A stretch of DNA of 64,000 bases from Pseudomonas canadensis (GTDB lineage Bacteria; Pseudomonadota; Gammaproteobacteria; Pseudomonadales; Pseudomonadaceae). The notes beneath the pieces are model-generated. The model was not told the DNA's origin, ran no database searches, and saw only the letters and a list, made by a program, of their open reading frames with translations. The stretch is taken from positions 62,001 through 126,000 of the forward strand of contig NZ_AYTD01000014.1 in assembly GCF_000503215.1 (NCBI RefSeq), written 5' to 3'. Below, in pieces: positions 36,363 to 45,931 of this stretch (within the stretch, counting starts at the first letter, position 1; the number at the start of each line of letters is the position of its first letter). A program made the translations under genes and the position numbers.

Positions 36363-37706
36363 ATGATTCGTATGCCCCTGGCCACCGCCAGTCTGCTGGC
36401 CATTGCCATTTCTCTCGCCGGTTGCGGCGAAGGTAAAGACAAGGCCGCAGCGCCCCAGGCGCCGACCCCGGCTGCCAGCACTACCGCTCCAGCGGCTGCC
36501 ACGCCTGCCGGCCAGGTCGACGAAGCCGCCGCCAAGGCCGTGGTCGCGCATTACGCTGACATGGTGTTCGCGGTCTACAGCGATGCCGAGTCCACCGCGA
36601 AAACCCTGCAAACCGCGATCGACGCATTCCTTGCCAAGCCGAACGACGAAACCCTGAAAGCCGCGCGCACCGCCTGGATCGCCGCTCGCGTTCCTTACCT
36701 GCAGAGCGAAGTGTTCCGCTTCGGCAACACCATCATCGACGACTGGGAAGGCCAGGTGAACGCATGGCCGCTGGACGAAGGCCTGATCGACTACGTCGAC
36801 AAGTCCTACGAACACGCCTTGGGTAACCCAGGTGCTACCGCTAACATCATCGCCAACAACGAAATCCAGGTCGGCGAAGACAAGGTCGACGTGAAAGACA
36901 TCACCCCGGAAAAACTCGCCAGCCTCAACGAGCTGGGCGGTTCCGAGGCCAACGTCGCCACCGGCTACCACGCTATCGAATTCCTGCTCTGGGGCCAGGA
37001 CCTGAACGGCACCGGCCCAGGTGCCGGCAACCGTCCTGCGTCGGACTACCTGACCGGCGACGGCGCCACCGGCGGCCACAACGAGCGTCGCCGCGCCTAC
37101 CTGAGCGCTGTGACCCAACTGCTGGTCAGTGACCTGGAAGAAATGGTCGGCAACTGGAAACCCAACGTCGAAGACAACTACCGCGCCACCCTGGAGGCAG
37201 AACCTGCCACCGACGGCCTGCGCAAAATGCTGTTCGGCATGGGCAGCCTGTCCCTGGGCGAACTGGCCGGTGAGCGCATGAAGGTTTCCCTGGAAGCCAA
37301 CTCGCCGGAAGACGAGCAGGACTGCTTCAGCGACAACACCCACAACTCGCATTTCTACGACGCCAAGGGTATCCGCAACGTCTATTTGGGCGAGTACACC
37401 CGCGTCGACGGCACCAAAATGACCGGCGCCAGCCTGTCATCCCTGGTGGCCAAGGCCGACCCGGCTGCCGATACCGCATTGAAAGCGGACCTGGCAGCGA
37501 CTGAAGCGAAGATCCAAGTCATGGTTGACCACGCCAACAAGGGTGAGCACTACGACCAATTGATCGCTGCTGGTAACGATGCTGGCAATCAGATCGTCCG
37601 TGACGCCATCGCGGCACTGGTCAAGCAGACCGGTTCGATCGAAGCCGCTGCGGGCAAGCTGGGCATCAGCGACCTGAACCCGGACAGCGCTGATCACGAG
37701 TTCTGA
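36363..37706 (+). CDS. Imelysin-family (M75) lipoprotein
   Basis: Envelope protein of 447 residues with lipoprotein signal ending LAGC (cysteine about residue 21), an alanine/proline-rich linker, and the imelysin domain (about 55-440) with the GxHxxE motif GYHAIEFLLWG (about 201-211). The family is linked to iron uptake or metal handling; no peptidase activity is established. The start at 36363 gives the lipobox; the longer in-frame start does not. A terminator and a REP element follow. Confidence 0.9.
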   Translation: MIRMPLATASLLAIAISLAGCGEGKDKAAAPQAPTPAASTTAPAAATPAGQVDEAAAKAVVAHYADMVFAVYSDAESTAKTLQTAIDAFLAKPNDETLKAARTAWIAARVPYLQSEVFRFGNTIIDDWEGQVNAWPLDEGLIDYVDKSYEHALGNPGATANIIANNEIQVGEDKVDVKDITPEKLASLNELGGSEANVATGYHAIEFLLWGQDLNGTGPGAGNRPASDYLTGDGATGGHNERRRAYLSAVTQLLVSDLEEMVGNWKPNVEDNYRATLEAEPATDGLRKMLFGMGSLSLGELAGERMKVSLEANSPEDEQDCFSDNTHNSHFYDAKGIRNVYLGEYTRVDGTKMTGASLSSLVAKADPAADTALKADLAATEAKIQVMVDHANKGEHYDQLIAAGNDAGNQIVRDAIAALVKQTGSIEAAAGKLGISDLNPDSADHEF

Positions 37707-37724
37707 TCAGTACGCAATTAAATG

Positions 37725-37750
37725 AGGCGACCTTCGGGTCGCCTTTTTTG
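37725..37750 (+). terminator. Terminator after the imelysin gene
   Basis: AGGCGACC-TTC-GGGTCGCC followed by TTTTTT: eight-pair stem 19 bp after the stop. Confidence 0.92.
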
Positions 37751-37790
37751 TGCGCGGATGTCGACAATCAATCAGACACAACACAATCCA

Positions 37791-37879
37791 TGTGGGAGCG
37801 GGCTTGCTCGCGAATGCGGTCTATCAGATACAAATTCTTCAACTGACACGCCGCCTTCGCGAGCAAGCCCGCTCCCACA
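37791..37879. repeat. REP-type inverted repeat
   Basis: TGTGGGAGCGGGCTTGCTCG opens the left arm at 37791; the right arm ending at 37879 reads CGAGCAAGCCCGCTCCCACA. It is the commonest family in the window (also at 10764, 48949 and 57930). Confidence 0.87.
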
Positions 37880-37965
37880 TTAGACTCACATCGCTTCCAA
37901 GCCCCGGTTTACAAGACCTGCACCGCAGGTAGAATGGCGCCACCTCAAACATCCGAGCGAATTTC

Positions 37966-39420
37966 ATGGCGTTGCCGACCCTGCGCATCATCGGTTTCAT
38001 CATCGGCATCTTCCTGATCACCCTTGCGATCGCGATGGTTGTGCCCATGGCAACCCTGGTGATCTTCGAACGCACCAGCGACCTGCCCTCGTTCCTGTGG
38101 GCCAGCATGATCACTTTTATCGCTGGCCTGGCCCTGGTGATTCCCGGTCGTCCCGAGCATGTGCACTTGCGCCCGCGGGACATGTACCTGCTGACCGTTA
38201 CAAGCTGGGTGGTGGTGTGCATATTCGCCGCGCTGCCCTTTTTGCTGACCCAGCACATCAGCTACACCGACTCGTTTTTCGAAAGCATGTCCGGCATCAC
38301 CGCCACTGGCTCCACGGTGCTGAGCGGCCTGGATGCCATGTCGCCGGGCATCCTGATGTGGCGTTCACTGCTGCACTGGCTGGGCGGTATCGGCTTTATC
38401 GGCATGGCAGTAGCGATCCTGCCGCTGCTGCGCATCGGTGGCATGCGCCTGTTCCAGACCGAATCCTCGGACCGCTCGGAAAAGGTCATGCCCCGCTCGC
38501 ACATGGTGGCGCGGCTGATCGTAGCGGCCTACGTGGGTATTACCATTCTCGGCAGCCTGGCGTTCTGGTGGGCTGGGATGGGCTTGTTCGATGCGATCAA
38601 CCACGCGATGTCGGCGATTTCCACCGGTGGGTTCTCCACCTCTGATGAATCCCTGGCGCACTGGAAACAACCGGCGGTGCACTGGGTGGCGGTGGTGGTG
38701 ATGATCCTCGGCAGTTTGCCGTTCACTTTGTACGTGGCCACATTGCGCGGCAACCGCCGAGCGCTGATCAAGGACCAGCAGGTACAAGGCCTGCTCGGTT
38801 TGTTGATCGTGACCTGGCTGGTGCTCGGCACCTGGTACTGGTGGACCACCAACCTGCACTGGCTGGACGCACTGCGTCATGTGGCGCTGAACGTCACGTC
38901 GGTGGTGACGACTACAGGTTTTGCACTGGGCGACTACAGCCTGTGGGGCAACTTCTCACTGATGCTGTTCTTCTACCTGGGCTTTATCGGCGGCTGCTCG
39001 GGCTCCACGGCGGGCGGGATCAAGATCTTCCGGTTCCAGGTCGCCTATATCCTGCTTAAAGCCAACTTGAACCAGCTGATTCACCCACGTGCGGTGATCA
39101 AGCAGAAGTACAACGGCCACCGTCTTGACGAAGAAATCGTACGCTCGATCCTGACCTTTTCGTTCTTCTTCGCCATCACCATCTGCGCCATTGCCCTGGC
39201 CTTGTCGCTGCTGGGCCTGGACTGGATGACTGCCTTGACCGGTGCCGCGAGTACTGTCTCGGGCGTAGGCCCGGGCCTGGGCGAAACCATTGGCCCGGCG
39301 GGTAATTTCGCCAGCCTGCCGGATGCGGCGAAGTGGATCCTGTCGCTGGGCATGTTGCTCGGCCGGCTGGAGATCATTACGGTCTTTGTTCTGTGCATTC
39401 CGGCGTTTTGGCGCCACTGA
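37966..39420 (+). CDS. trkH: TrkH potassium uptake protein
   Basis: Potassium translocating subunit of the Trk system, 484 residues, about ten membrane segments including four pore-loop units: SMSGITATGSTVLSG (about 105-119), ISTGGFSTSDES (about 218-229), TSVVTTTGFALGDYS (about 310-324) and GAASTVSGVGPGLGETIG (about 425-442). Also GGCSGSTAGGIKIFR. Its 3' end overlaps the convergent AraC gene by 44 bases. Confidence 0.95.
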   Translation: MALPTLRIIGFIIGIFLITLAIAMVVPMATLVIFERTSDLPSFLWASMITFIAGLALVIPGRPEHVHLRPRDMYLLTVTSWVVVCIFAALPFLLTQHISYTDSFFESMSGITATGSTVLSGLDAMSPGILMWRSLLHWLGGIGFIGMAVAILPLLRIGGMRLFQTESSDRSEKVMPRSHMVARLIVAAYVGITILGSLAFWWAGMGLFDAINHAMSAISTGGFSTSDESLAHWKQPAVHWVAVVVMILGSLPFTLYVATLRGNRRALIKDQQVQGLLGLLIVTWLVLGTWYWWTTNLHWLDALRHVALNVTSVVTTTGFALGDYSLWGNFSLMLFFYLGFIGGCSGSTAGGIKIFRFQVAYILLKANLNQLIHPRAVIKQKYNGHRLDEEIVRSILTFSFFFAITICAIALALSLLGLDWMTALTGAASTVSGVGPGLGETIGPAGNFASLPDAAKWILSLGMLLGRLEIITVFVLCIPAFWRH

Positions 39421-40435
39421 CGCCTGACACTTCCAGCAACCGCGCCCGGTATTCGCCGGGCGTGGCATCAAACCAGCGTCGAAATGCGCGGAAGAAGTTG
39501 CTTGGGTCAGCAAAGCCCAGCAGGTAGGCAATTTCCAGCAGGGTCATGCTGGGCTGCGCCAGGTATTGCTCGGCCAGTTCACGGCGGGTGTCATCGAGCA
39601 GGGTCTGGAAGCTGGTGCCCTCCTCCTGCAAGCGCCGCTGCAAGGTGCGCTGGGACAAGTGCAGCGTCTGGGCTACCACTTCACGCTTGGGCTCGCCCTG
39701 GGGCAACAGGCGGCACAACACCTGCCGCGCCTTGTGGGTCACGCGGCTTTCCGAGAAACGCGCCAGGTATTCACCGGCAAATCGATCATGCAGCAGGGCC
39801 ATGGCCTCATTGGCCGTGGGCAGCGGCGCGTCCATGTCGGCCTGTTCGAAAATCAGCGCGTCATAGGGCGCGTTGAATTCCAGCGGCGCGTGGAAAGCTT
39901 GTTTATAGGGTGCCAGGTCCGCCGGTTGCTCACCTTGCAGCACCACTTTTCGAGGCTGCAGCGTGCGACCAGTCAGCCAGCCACACAGGGCCAAGGCACT
40001 GGCCAGCGAAGCTTCGGCACTTTGCCGGGTGGGTGGCAGGTGGTCACCGTGTACCGTCAGAATCAGCGCATAACCTTCGGGGACCAATCTGAAACTCAGG
40101 TCGGCGCTTTCAGCGATGATCCGCTGGTAGCGCACCAGGCGCATGAAGCCTTCGGCCAGGGTATTGCTGGACATCAACGCATAACCGGCCACATGAAATG
40201 ACGCCGGGCGCACCACTTTGCCCATGTTCAGGCCGATCGCCGGGTTGCCCGACAGCTCCACCGCCCGCTGCCACAGGCGGGTCATGGAATCCTGCGGGAA
40301 CCGTGCATCGGGGTCGCTCAGGGCGGCGTAGTCGAGGCCGAGCTGCTTGAACAAGGCGCGGCAATCCAGGCCGTCCATTTCCAATGCCTTGACTATCCCC
40401 ATCGCCCAGCTTGCAGAAGTTGTTCGTTCGCTCAT
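39377..40435 (-). CDS. AraC-family transcriptional regulator
   Basis: A 352-residue regulator with an arabinose-binding-type N-terminal domain found in OruR-like proteins (MGIVKALEMDGLDCRALFKQLGLDYAAL) and a C-terminal double helix-turn-helix (about 245-340: VAQTLHLSQRTLQRRLQEEGTSFQTLL; SMTLLEIAYLLGFADPSNFFRAFRRWFDATPGEYR). Its end overlaps trkH. Divergent from the Mpo1-like gene, which may be its target. Ligand unknown. Confidence 0.9.
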   Translation of the reverse strand: MSERTTSASWAMGIVKALEMDGLDCRALFKQLGLDYAALSDPDARFPQDSMTRLWQRAVELSGNPAIGLNMGKVVRPASFHVAGYALMSSNTLAEGFMRLVRYQRIIAESADLSFRLVPEGYALILTVHGDHLPPTRQSAEASLASALALCGWLTGRTLQPRKVVLQGEQPADLAPYKQAFHAPLEFNAPYDALIFEQADMDAPLPTANEAMALLHDRFAGEYLARFSESRVTHKARQVLCRLLPQGEPKREVVAQTLHLSQRTLQRRLQEEGTSFQTLLDDTRRELAEQYLAQPSMTLLEIAYLLGFADPSNFFRAFRRWFDATPGEYRARLLEVSGVSGAKTPECTEQRP

Positions 40436-40596
40436 GGCGTCTTCTTAATAAAGCAGGCTCAAACGGCAGCCAGGAAGCCAAGGATACTAAAGTGGCATCT
40501 ATTGTCACTGGCTGTTACCACTGATCACTCTAGACTCAAATAAGCTCCCCGCCGAACATCTGTTGGGCGGTACAACAATCAAAAGGGCCGGTCACC

Positions 40597-40908
40597 GTGG
40601 AAAACGTCAAGCGATTCAACAGCTTTGCTGAGTTCTACCCGTATTACCTGAGCGAACACGCCAACAGCACGTGCCGGCGCCTGCACTTTATCGGCACCAC
40701 GCTGGTGATCGGCATTTTGGCGTATGCCATTGGCAGAGGTTCGCTTCTCCTGTTGATCGCCTTGCCGATTGCCGGTTACAGCTTTGCCTGGATCGGCCAC
40801 TTCTTCTTCGAAAAGAACCGCCCAGCGACCTTTCAACACCCGTTCTACAGCCTGCTGGGGGATTTCGTGATGTACCGCGACATGATCCTGGGCAAGGTAC
40901 CCTTCTAG
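40597..40908 (+). CDS. Mpo1-like protein (DUF962)
   Basis: A 103-residue membrane protein with the DUF962/Mpo1 pattern: FAEFYPYYLSEHANSTCRRLHFIGTTLVIG (about 10-39) containing an early histidine pair, and GYSFAWIGHFFFEKNRPATFQHPFYSLLGDFVMYRDMI (about 60-97). Yeast Mpo1 is an iron-dependent 2-hydroxy fatty acid dioxygenase; bacterial substrate unknown. The ORF could begin at a GTG just before (GTGGAAAAC), which is the start used here. Confidence 0.88.
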   Translation: MENVKRFNSFAEFYPYYLSEHANSTCRRLHFIGTTLVIGILAYAIGRGSLLLLIALPIAGYSFAWIGHFFFEKNRPATFQHPFYSLLGDFVMYRDMILGKVPF

Positions 40909-41055
40909 CCAAACGACCGTTTAAACGATGAAAGTTCATCCATCTGCCGACATTAAAATCTTTTTGTCATTTGCAGTGCTGTATCCTGCCAAGGCTTTTT
41001 GAGAGCGCGGAATCACCTGCGATTGAAAAAACAGACCTTGCGAGGAGCGACGACG

Positions 41056-41184
41056 ATGCACGAGATACCTAATCTCCCCTTCCCAAGCCTGCACCCTACA
41101 GAGCAGCCAACACCGCAGCAGGCCAGTGACAAACAGCCTGAGGCCAAAGAAGCAAAACCAGTCGACAGCGAAAGCCAGGACTGA
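41056..41184 (+). CDS. Tiny proline/glutamate-rich ORF (42 aa)
   Basis: MHEIPNLPFPSLHPTEQPT... is a disordered 42-residue product preceded by GAGGAGCGACGACG, a good ribosome site. No domain. A 13-pair stem-loop follows 15 bp after its stop. It may be a real small protein or a leader; evidence is limited to start context. Confidence 0.5.
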   Translation: MHEIPNLPFPSLHPTEQPTPQQASDKQPEAKEAKPVDSESQD

Positions 41185-41198
41185 CGCCGTACCAGACC

Positions 41199-41232
41199 GT
41201 GTGGAAAGCGCAACATTGAGCGCTTTCCACAC
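41199..41232. repeat. 13-pair perfect stem-loop
   Basis: GTGTGGAAAGCGC, eight-base loop, GCGCTTTCCACAC. No T run follows, so it is not a classic terminator. It lies between the two small ORFs. Confidence 0.75.
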
Positions 41233-41258
41233 TGCCTGAATCAATCGAGACGCCCGCC

Positions 41259-41441
41259 ATGACCGATACCCTCCCCGACAACCCGGACACCGCCTTACTC
41301 GACGCTGCCTTGCAGATGGTCGAGATCTGGAACCGCCTCAGCGCCGACAAACAAGCACTGCTGCTCAAGCGTTTCGGCACCCAGGAAAACGCACTGGCCG
41401 CCCTGGTCACCACCCAATTGCTCGCCCCTACCCAAGCCTGA
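41259..41441 (+). CDS. Small hypothetical protein (60 aa)
   Basis: MTDTLPDNPDTALLDAALQMVEIWNRLSADKQALLLKRFG... is a helical 60-residue protein with no signal. Good codon use. It follows the 42-residue ORF and a stem-loop and precedes the MFS gene. Function unknown. Confidence 0.65.
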   Translation: MTDTLPDNPDTALLDAALQMVEIWNRLSADKQALLLKRFGTQENALAALVTTQLLAPTQA

Positions 41442-41545
41442 CGTCTTTCTGAGCTGAGGTTTTTGCGTTTTACCGCCCTGCGCGAGCCAAACCACCGGTA
41501 TCATTAGCAGCCTATCTTTACCTGCCGCGACAGTGGACCTCTCCC

Positions 41546-42742
41546 ATGCCCGATACCCAGCGCCCCATGGCGGTCACGCTGCAAGTTGTTTCCATCGTGT
41601 TGTTCACCTTCATTGGCTACCTGAACATCGGCATTCCCCTCGCCGTATTGCCAGGCTATGTCCACAGTGAACTGGGCTACGGCGCGGTGATTGCCGGCCT
41701 GGTGATCAGCGTGCAATACCTGGCCACCCTGCTGAGCCGCCCGTATGCGGGCAAAATCATCGATAACCTGGGCAGTAAGCGCGCCGTGCTGATCGGCCTG
41801 GTGGGCTGTGGCCTGAGCGGTGTGTTCATGCTGTTCGCGGCGTGGTTCTCAAGCCTGCCGGCCTTGAGCCTGGGCAGCTTGTTAATCGGCCGCCTGGTCC
41901 TTGGCAGCGCGGAAAGCCTGGTGGGCTCGGGCGCCATCGGTTGGGGCATCGGCCGGGTCGGTGCGCAGAACACCGCCAAGGTGATTTCCTGGAACGGTAT
42001 CGCCAGCTACGGCGCGCTGGCCGTCGGCGCACCACTGGGCGTGTTGCTGGTGAGGCATTTCGGACTGTGGAGCATGGGGGTCAGCATTATCCTGCTGGCC
42101 ATCGTCGGCCTGCTGCTGGCCTGGAACAAAGTCGCTGCACCGATTGTTGCCGGCGTACGCCTGCCCTTCATGAATGTGCTGGGCCGCGTATTGCCCCACG
42201 GTTGCGCCTTGGCGCTGGGTTCCATCGGCTTTGGCACCATCGCCACCTTCATCACCTTGTATTACACCACCCAGCATTGGGATAACGCGGTGTGGGCCCT
42301 GAGCCTGTTCGGCGCCAGCTTTATCGGTGCGCGGTTGTTGTTCGGCAACCTGATCAACCGGATCGGCGGTTTTCGCGTGGCGATTGCCTGCTTGTCAGTG
42401 GAGATCCTCGGCCTGCTGTTGCTGTGGCTGGCACCGGACGCAAACCTGGCCCTGGCCGGCGCGGCGTTGAGTGGGTTCGGCTTTTCCCTGGTGTTTCCGG
42501 CCTTGGGCGTCGAAGCCGTCAACCTGGTGCCAGCCTCCAGCCGCGGCTCGGCGGTGGGCGCCTACTCGCTGTTTATCGATCTTTCACTGGGCATCACCGG
42601 ACCACTCGCCGGGGCTGTCGCAGCCGGCTTCGGCTTTGCGTCGATCTTCCTGTTCGCCGCGCTTGCCGCCCTCGGTGGTCTGTTGCTGAGCGTGTACCTG
42701 TACCGCCAGGCACCCAAGGCCCGTGAGGCGCGTGGCGACTAG
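41546..42742 (+). CDS. MFS transporter (YhhS-like)
   Basis: Twelve-helix major facilitator of 398 residues with the loop 2-3 motif [20 protein letters not shown] (about 63-82) and [28 protein letters not shown] (about 140-167). Resembles the YhhS/arabinose-efflux-like group; substrate unknown. Its stop overlaps the arfB stop by four bases. Confidence 0.9.
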   Translation: MPDTQRPMAVTLQVVSIVLFTFIGYLNIGIPLAVLPGYVHSELGYGAVIAGLVISVQYLATLLSRPYAGKIIDNLGSKRAVLIGLVGCGLSGVFMLFAAWFSSLPALSLGSLLIGRLVLGSAESLVGSGAIGWGIGRVGAQNTAKVISWNGIASYGALAVGAPLGVLLVRHFGLWSMGVSIILLAIVGLLLAWNKVAAPIVAGVRLPFMNVLGRVLPHGCALALGSIGFGTIATFITLYYTTQHWDNAVWALSLFGASFIGARLLFGNLINRIGGFRVAIACLSVEILGLLLLWLAPDANLALAGAALSGFGFSLVFPALGVEAVNLVPASSRGSAVGAYSLFIDLSLGITGPLAGAVAAGFGFASIFLFAALAALGGLLLSVYLYRQAPKAREARGD

Positions 42743-43152
42743 AAGTCGACCTTGCCGCGCCCGGCCTTGATACTGCCGCGCTTGGTCTTGGATTCGAGGC
42801 GGCGCTTTTTCGACCCCAGGGTCGGCTTGGTCGGGCGGCGTTTCTTCTCCACCTTGGTGGCGCTGAGGATCAATTCCACCAGACGCTCCAACGCATCCGC
42901 GCGGTTCTGCTCCTGGGTCCGGTATTGCTGGGCCTTGAGCACCAGCACGCCCTCGCTGGTGATACGACTGTCGCGCAGCGCCAGCAAGCGCTCCTTATAG
43001 AACTCCGGCAGCGACGACGCCGGGATGTCAAAACGCAGGTGCACCGCACTCGACACCTTGTTGACGTTCTGCCCACCCGCACCCTGGGCGCGAATGGCGG
43101 TCAGCTCAATCTCGGCGTCGGGCAGGTGGACGTTGTTGGAAATCACCAGCAT
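42739..43152 (-). CDS. arfB: Peptidyl-tRNA hydrolase ArfB, ribosome rescue
   Basis: Releases stalled peptides from ribosomes. 137 residues with the catalytic GGQ motif in [23 protein letters not shown] (about 20-42) and a lysine-rich C-terminal tail ([27 protein letters not shown]) that enters the mRNA channel. Lies 12 bp after the pentapeptide gene on the same strand. Confidence 0.95.
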   Translation of the reverse strand: MLVISNNVHLPDAEIELTAIRAQGAGGQNVNKVSSAVHLRFDIPASSLPEFYKERLLALRDSRITSEGVLVLKAQQYRTQEQNRADALERLVELILSATKVEKKRRPTKPTLGSKKRRLESKTKRGSIKAGRGKVDF

Positions 43153-43164
43153 CTTTCAAAAACC

Positions 43165-43848
43165 TTAAGCAACGGACAAGCCCAACTCAGAAAGCAGCAT
43201 CGACGCCTGGGCTTTGGAAATCACGGCGCCTTTGAACAGTTTGGCATCATTGAGGCGAAACCCGCTCAAATCCGCACCCCGCAGGTCAGCACCGGCGAAG
43301 TTGGCGCCGTTGATGCGGGCGTGGGCCAGGCTGCAATCGATCAGTTCCGCCTTGCGGAAGTCAGCATCCGACAAATCGCTGTCGGAGAAATCCAGGTTAT
43401 TCAGCACGGTGCGTGCAAACGACAGCCCGGACAGAAAGGCACTGTTGAGCCGGGTTTCGCTGAAACTCAGGCCCAGGGAGGCGCAATGGGTGAAGTTGGC
43501 GCCGGTCAACTTGCAGTGTACAAAACTCGCCTGGGACAGCTTGCTGCGCTGCCACCGGGTGTTGTTCAGGTCACAACTGTGGAACTGCGCTTCGAGCAGG
43601 TTGGCCGCTTCGAAAATGGCGAGGCTGGCGCGGCAGCTTTTCCATTGGGTGTCTTCCAGGCGCGAACCGAGAAAGGAGGTCTGGACCAGGATGCAGCGTT
43701 CGAACACCCAGTGATCCAAGGCCATGCGTGACAGATCGGCGCCGCTCAAATCCACTCCGATCAGACGCAATGGGCCTTTGTGCTGGTCGATCAGACGTTC
43801 CAGCTCATCGCGCTGTAAGGCGCCGCCGTCGATGTCGGTGAGTTGCAT
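43165..43848 (-). CDS. Pentapeptide-repeat protein
   Basis: A 227-residue protein with A(D/N)LxX repeats forming a right-handed beta helix: GADLSRMALDHWVF, AANLLEAQFHSCDLNNTRWQRSKLSQASFVHCKLTGANFTHCASLGLSFSET, DLSDADFRKAELIDCSLAHARINGANFAGADLRGADLSGF. Similar proteins mimic DNA or act against gyrase inhibitors, but most have no known role. Start set at MQLTDIDGG (43848). Probably cotranscribed with arfB. Confidence 0.9.
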   Translation of the reverse strand: MQLTDIDGGALQRDELERLIDQHKGPLRLIGVDLSGADLSRMALDHWVFERCILVQTSFLGSRLEDTQWKSCRASLAIFEAANLLEAQFHSCDLNNTRWQRSKLSQASFVHCKLTGANFTHCASLGLSFSETRLNSAFLSGLSFARTVLNNLDFSDSDLSDADFRKAELIDCSLAHARINGANFAGADLRGADLSGFRLNDAKLFKGAVISKAQASMLLSELGLSVA

Positions 43849-43903
43849 GGGGTCTCCGGGCACGCTCGAAAAACGAGAGGCGATTCTAACCCGGCCACGC
43901 CCA

Positions 43904-43933
43904 CAAAAAACCCGGCATGGCGCCGGGTCTTTG
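43904..43933. terminator. Bidirectional-type terminator
   Basis: AAAAAACCCGGC-ATG-GCGCCGGGTCTTTG: GC stem after the amino acid permease gene (minus strand gives T run). Confidence 0.75.
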
Positions 43934-43948
43934 ATTTGAAGAAAGGTC

Positions 43949-45370
43949 CTACTCCAGAACCGTCCCTGTTGTGCTCACCGCCGCTCGGGCCTTGCGCTTA
44001 TTCTTGATCCCATAACAAACCGCCATAAACGCCACCCACACCGGGATCGCGTACACCGACACCTGGATCCCCGGAATCATCAGCATGATCACCAGGATAA
44101 ATACCACGAACGCCAGGCATACATAGTTGCCGTACGGGTACCAGAGCGCCTTGAACAACGGCACCTGGCCGGTACGGTTCATGTGTTGGCGGAACTTGAA
44201 GTGCGAGAAGCTGATCATCGCCCAGTTGATCACCAATGTGGCCACCACCAGGGACATCAACAGTTCCAACGCGTGTTGCGGGATCAGGTAGTTCATCAAC
44301 ACGGCGACCAGGGTAATCGCCGCCGACGCGAGGATGGAACGCACTGGCACACCGCGCTTGTCGATCTTCGCCAGGGCCTTGGGCGCGTCGCCCTGCTCGG
44401 CCATGCCCAGCAGCATACGGCTGTTGCAGTAGGTGCCACTGTTGTACACCGACAGCGCCGCCGTCAGGACCACGAAGTTGAGGATATGCGCAGCGGTGTT
44501 GCTGCCCAGCATCGAGAACACTTGCACGAACGGGCTGCCGCTGTAGGCATCACCGGAGGCGTTGAGGGTGGTCAACAGGCTGTCCCATGGGGTCAGCGAC
44601 AGCAGCACGACCAGAGCACCGATGTAGAAGATCAGGATGCGGTAGATCACCTGGTTGATCGCTTTTGGGATCACCGTGCGTGGCTGGTCCGCTTCAGCGG
44701 CGGTAAAGCCGAGCATTTCCAGGCCGCCGAAGGAGAACATGATGATCGCCATGGCCATCACCAGCCCGCCGACGCCATGGGGGAAGAACCCGCCGTGTTC
44801 CCACAGGTTGGTCACCGAGGCCTGTGGCCCGCCGCTGCCGCTGACCAGCAGATAGCTGCCCAGGGCGATCATACCGACGATGGCCACCACCTTGATGATG
44901 GCGAACCAGAACTCTGCCTCACCGAAAACCTTGACGTTGGCCAGGTTGATCAGGTTGATCAGCACGAAGAAGGCTGCGGCCGAGACCCAGGTCGGAATCT
45001 CCGGCCACCAGTAGTGCACGTACTTGCCGACAGCCGTCAGCTCCGACATGCCCACCAGAATGTACAGGATCCAGCAGTTCCAGCCCGACAGGAAGCCGGC
45101 GAAACCGCCCCAGTATTTGTGGGCAAAGTGGCTGAAGGAACCGGCGACCGGCTCTTCGACGATCATTTCGCCGAGCTGGCGCATGATCATGAAGGCAATG
45201 AAGCCACAAATGGCATAGCCCAGGATCATCGACGGGCCGGCGGATTTGAGCACCCCGGCCGAGCCGAGGAACAAGCCGGTGCCGATGGCGCCACCCAGGG
45301 CGATCAACTGGATATGCCGGTTTTTCAGGCCGCGTTTTAGCTCGCCTGAAGAGGAAGGGGAAACACTCAT
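43949..45370 (-). CDS. Amino acid permease (AroP-like APC family)
   Basis: Proton-coupled amino acid importer of 473 residues and 12 helices. Seen: GLKNRHIQLIALGGAIGTGLFLGSAGVLKSAGPS (about 15-48) and EEPVAGSFSHFAHKYWGGFAGFLSGWNCW (about 75-103), both typical of the AroP/PheP/CycA branch. The FGEAEFWFAIIKVVAI stretch fits the same branch. Starts at MSVSPSSSG (45370). Substrate (aromatic amino acids, D-serine or proline) not resolved. Confidence 0.9.
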   Translation of the reverse strand: MSVSPSSSGELKRGLKNRHIQLIALGGAIGTGLFLGSAGVLKSAGPSMILGYAICGFIAFMIMRQLGEMIVEEPVAGSFSHFAHKYWGGFAGFLSGWNCWILYILVGMSELTAVGKYVHYWWPEIPTWVSAAAFFVLINLINLANVKVFGEAEFWFAIIKVVAIVGMIALGSYLLVSGSGGPQASVTNLWEHGGFFPHGVGGLVMAMAIIMFSFGGLEMLGFTAAEADQPRTVIPKAINQVIYRILIFYIGALVVLLSLTPWDSLLTTLNASGDAYSGSPFVQVFSMLGSNTAAHILNFVVLTAALSVYNSGTYCNSRMLLGMAEQGDAPKALAKIDKRGVPVRSILASAAITLVAVLMNYLIPQHALELLMSLVVATLVINWAMISFSHFKFRQHMNRTGQVPLFKALWYPYGNYVCLAFVVFILVIMLMIPGIQVSVYAIPVWVAFMAVCYGIKNKRKARAAVSTTGTVLE

Positions 45371-45694
45371 GAAAAGGCTCTCACGCAAGGTTTGATGATG
45401 TTGAATGCAGGTTGCTGCCTTGAATTACCGACTCAAGCAGCGCCGCTCAAACCCCAGCGCAGGCACCAGGAGTACAGCATCTTTCTAACGGTCATGCGTC
45501 ACCTGTTTGTTTTTATCTGTGACGAAATCGAACCCGTCCGGCTCGTGGCCAGGCGGAGTGATCAGGGCGGGTACACCCCGAGGTCTTGGCCTTTTGCGTG
45601 GTTACGCAAGGGGGTCACAGTAAAACGCGGCGGATTGTACACCGCTCGCCAGCTTGAGGGCGCCCTCGAAAGAAGCGTGCGACGATCTGTCAGG

Positions 45695-45778
45695 TAATCC
45701 TTACAGGGCTGGATCGACCAATAATGTCGCCATTTACTCGTAAATTAATCGTTACAGCACGGAAAATTAACGTTACAG
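45695..45778. repeat. Direct repeats TAATCnTTACAG upstream of the peptide gene
   Basis: Copies: TAATCCTTACAG (45695-45706), TAATCGTTACAG (45746-45757) and TAACGTTACAG (45768-45778). Copies two and three start 22 bp apart, about two helical turns, and share the wider AAATTAA context, as expected for tandem regulator sites. Confidence 0.5.
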
Positions 45779-45931
45779 CCATGATCTCGATAAAAATTGG
45801 CGGTAGGAAATTTCCGAAAGATTAGTCGCGCCAGTTCCCTGTATTTATTCAAGAAATAGCCCGCTCAAAAAAACAGAACAAAAAATCCAAATGAAACCGT
45901 GTCAATAAAAATTTTGCATTTTGAAACACTC

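Noticed and set aside
45796..45822. Sigma-54 promoter in TTGGCGGTAGGAAATTTCC
   Set aside because: The -24-like GG is present but no GC lies ten bases further on.
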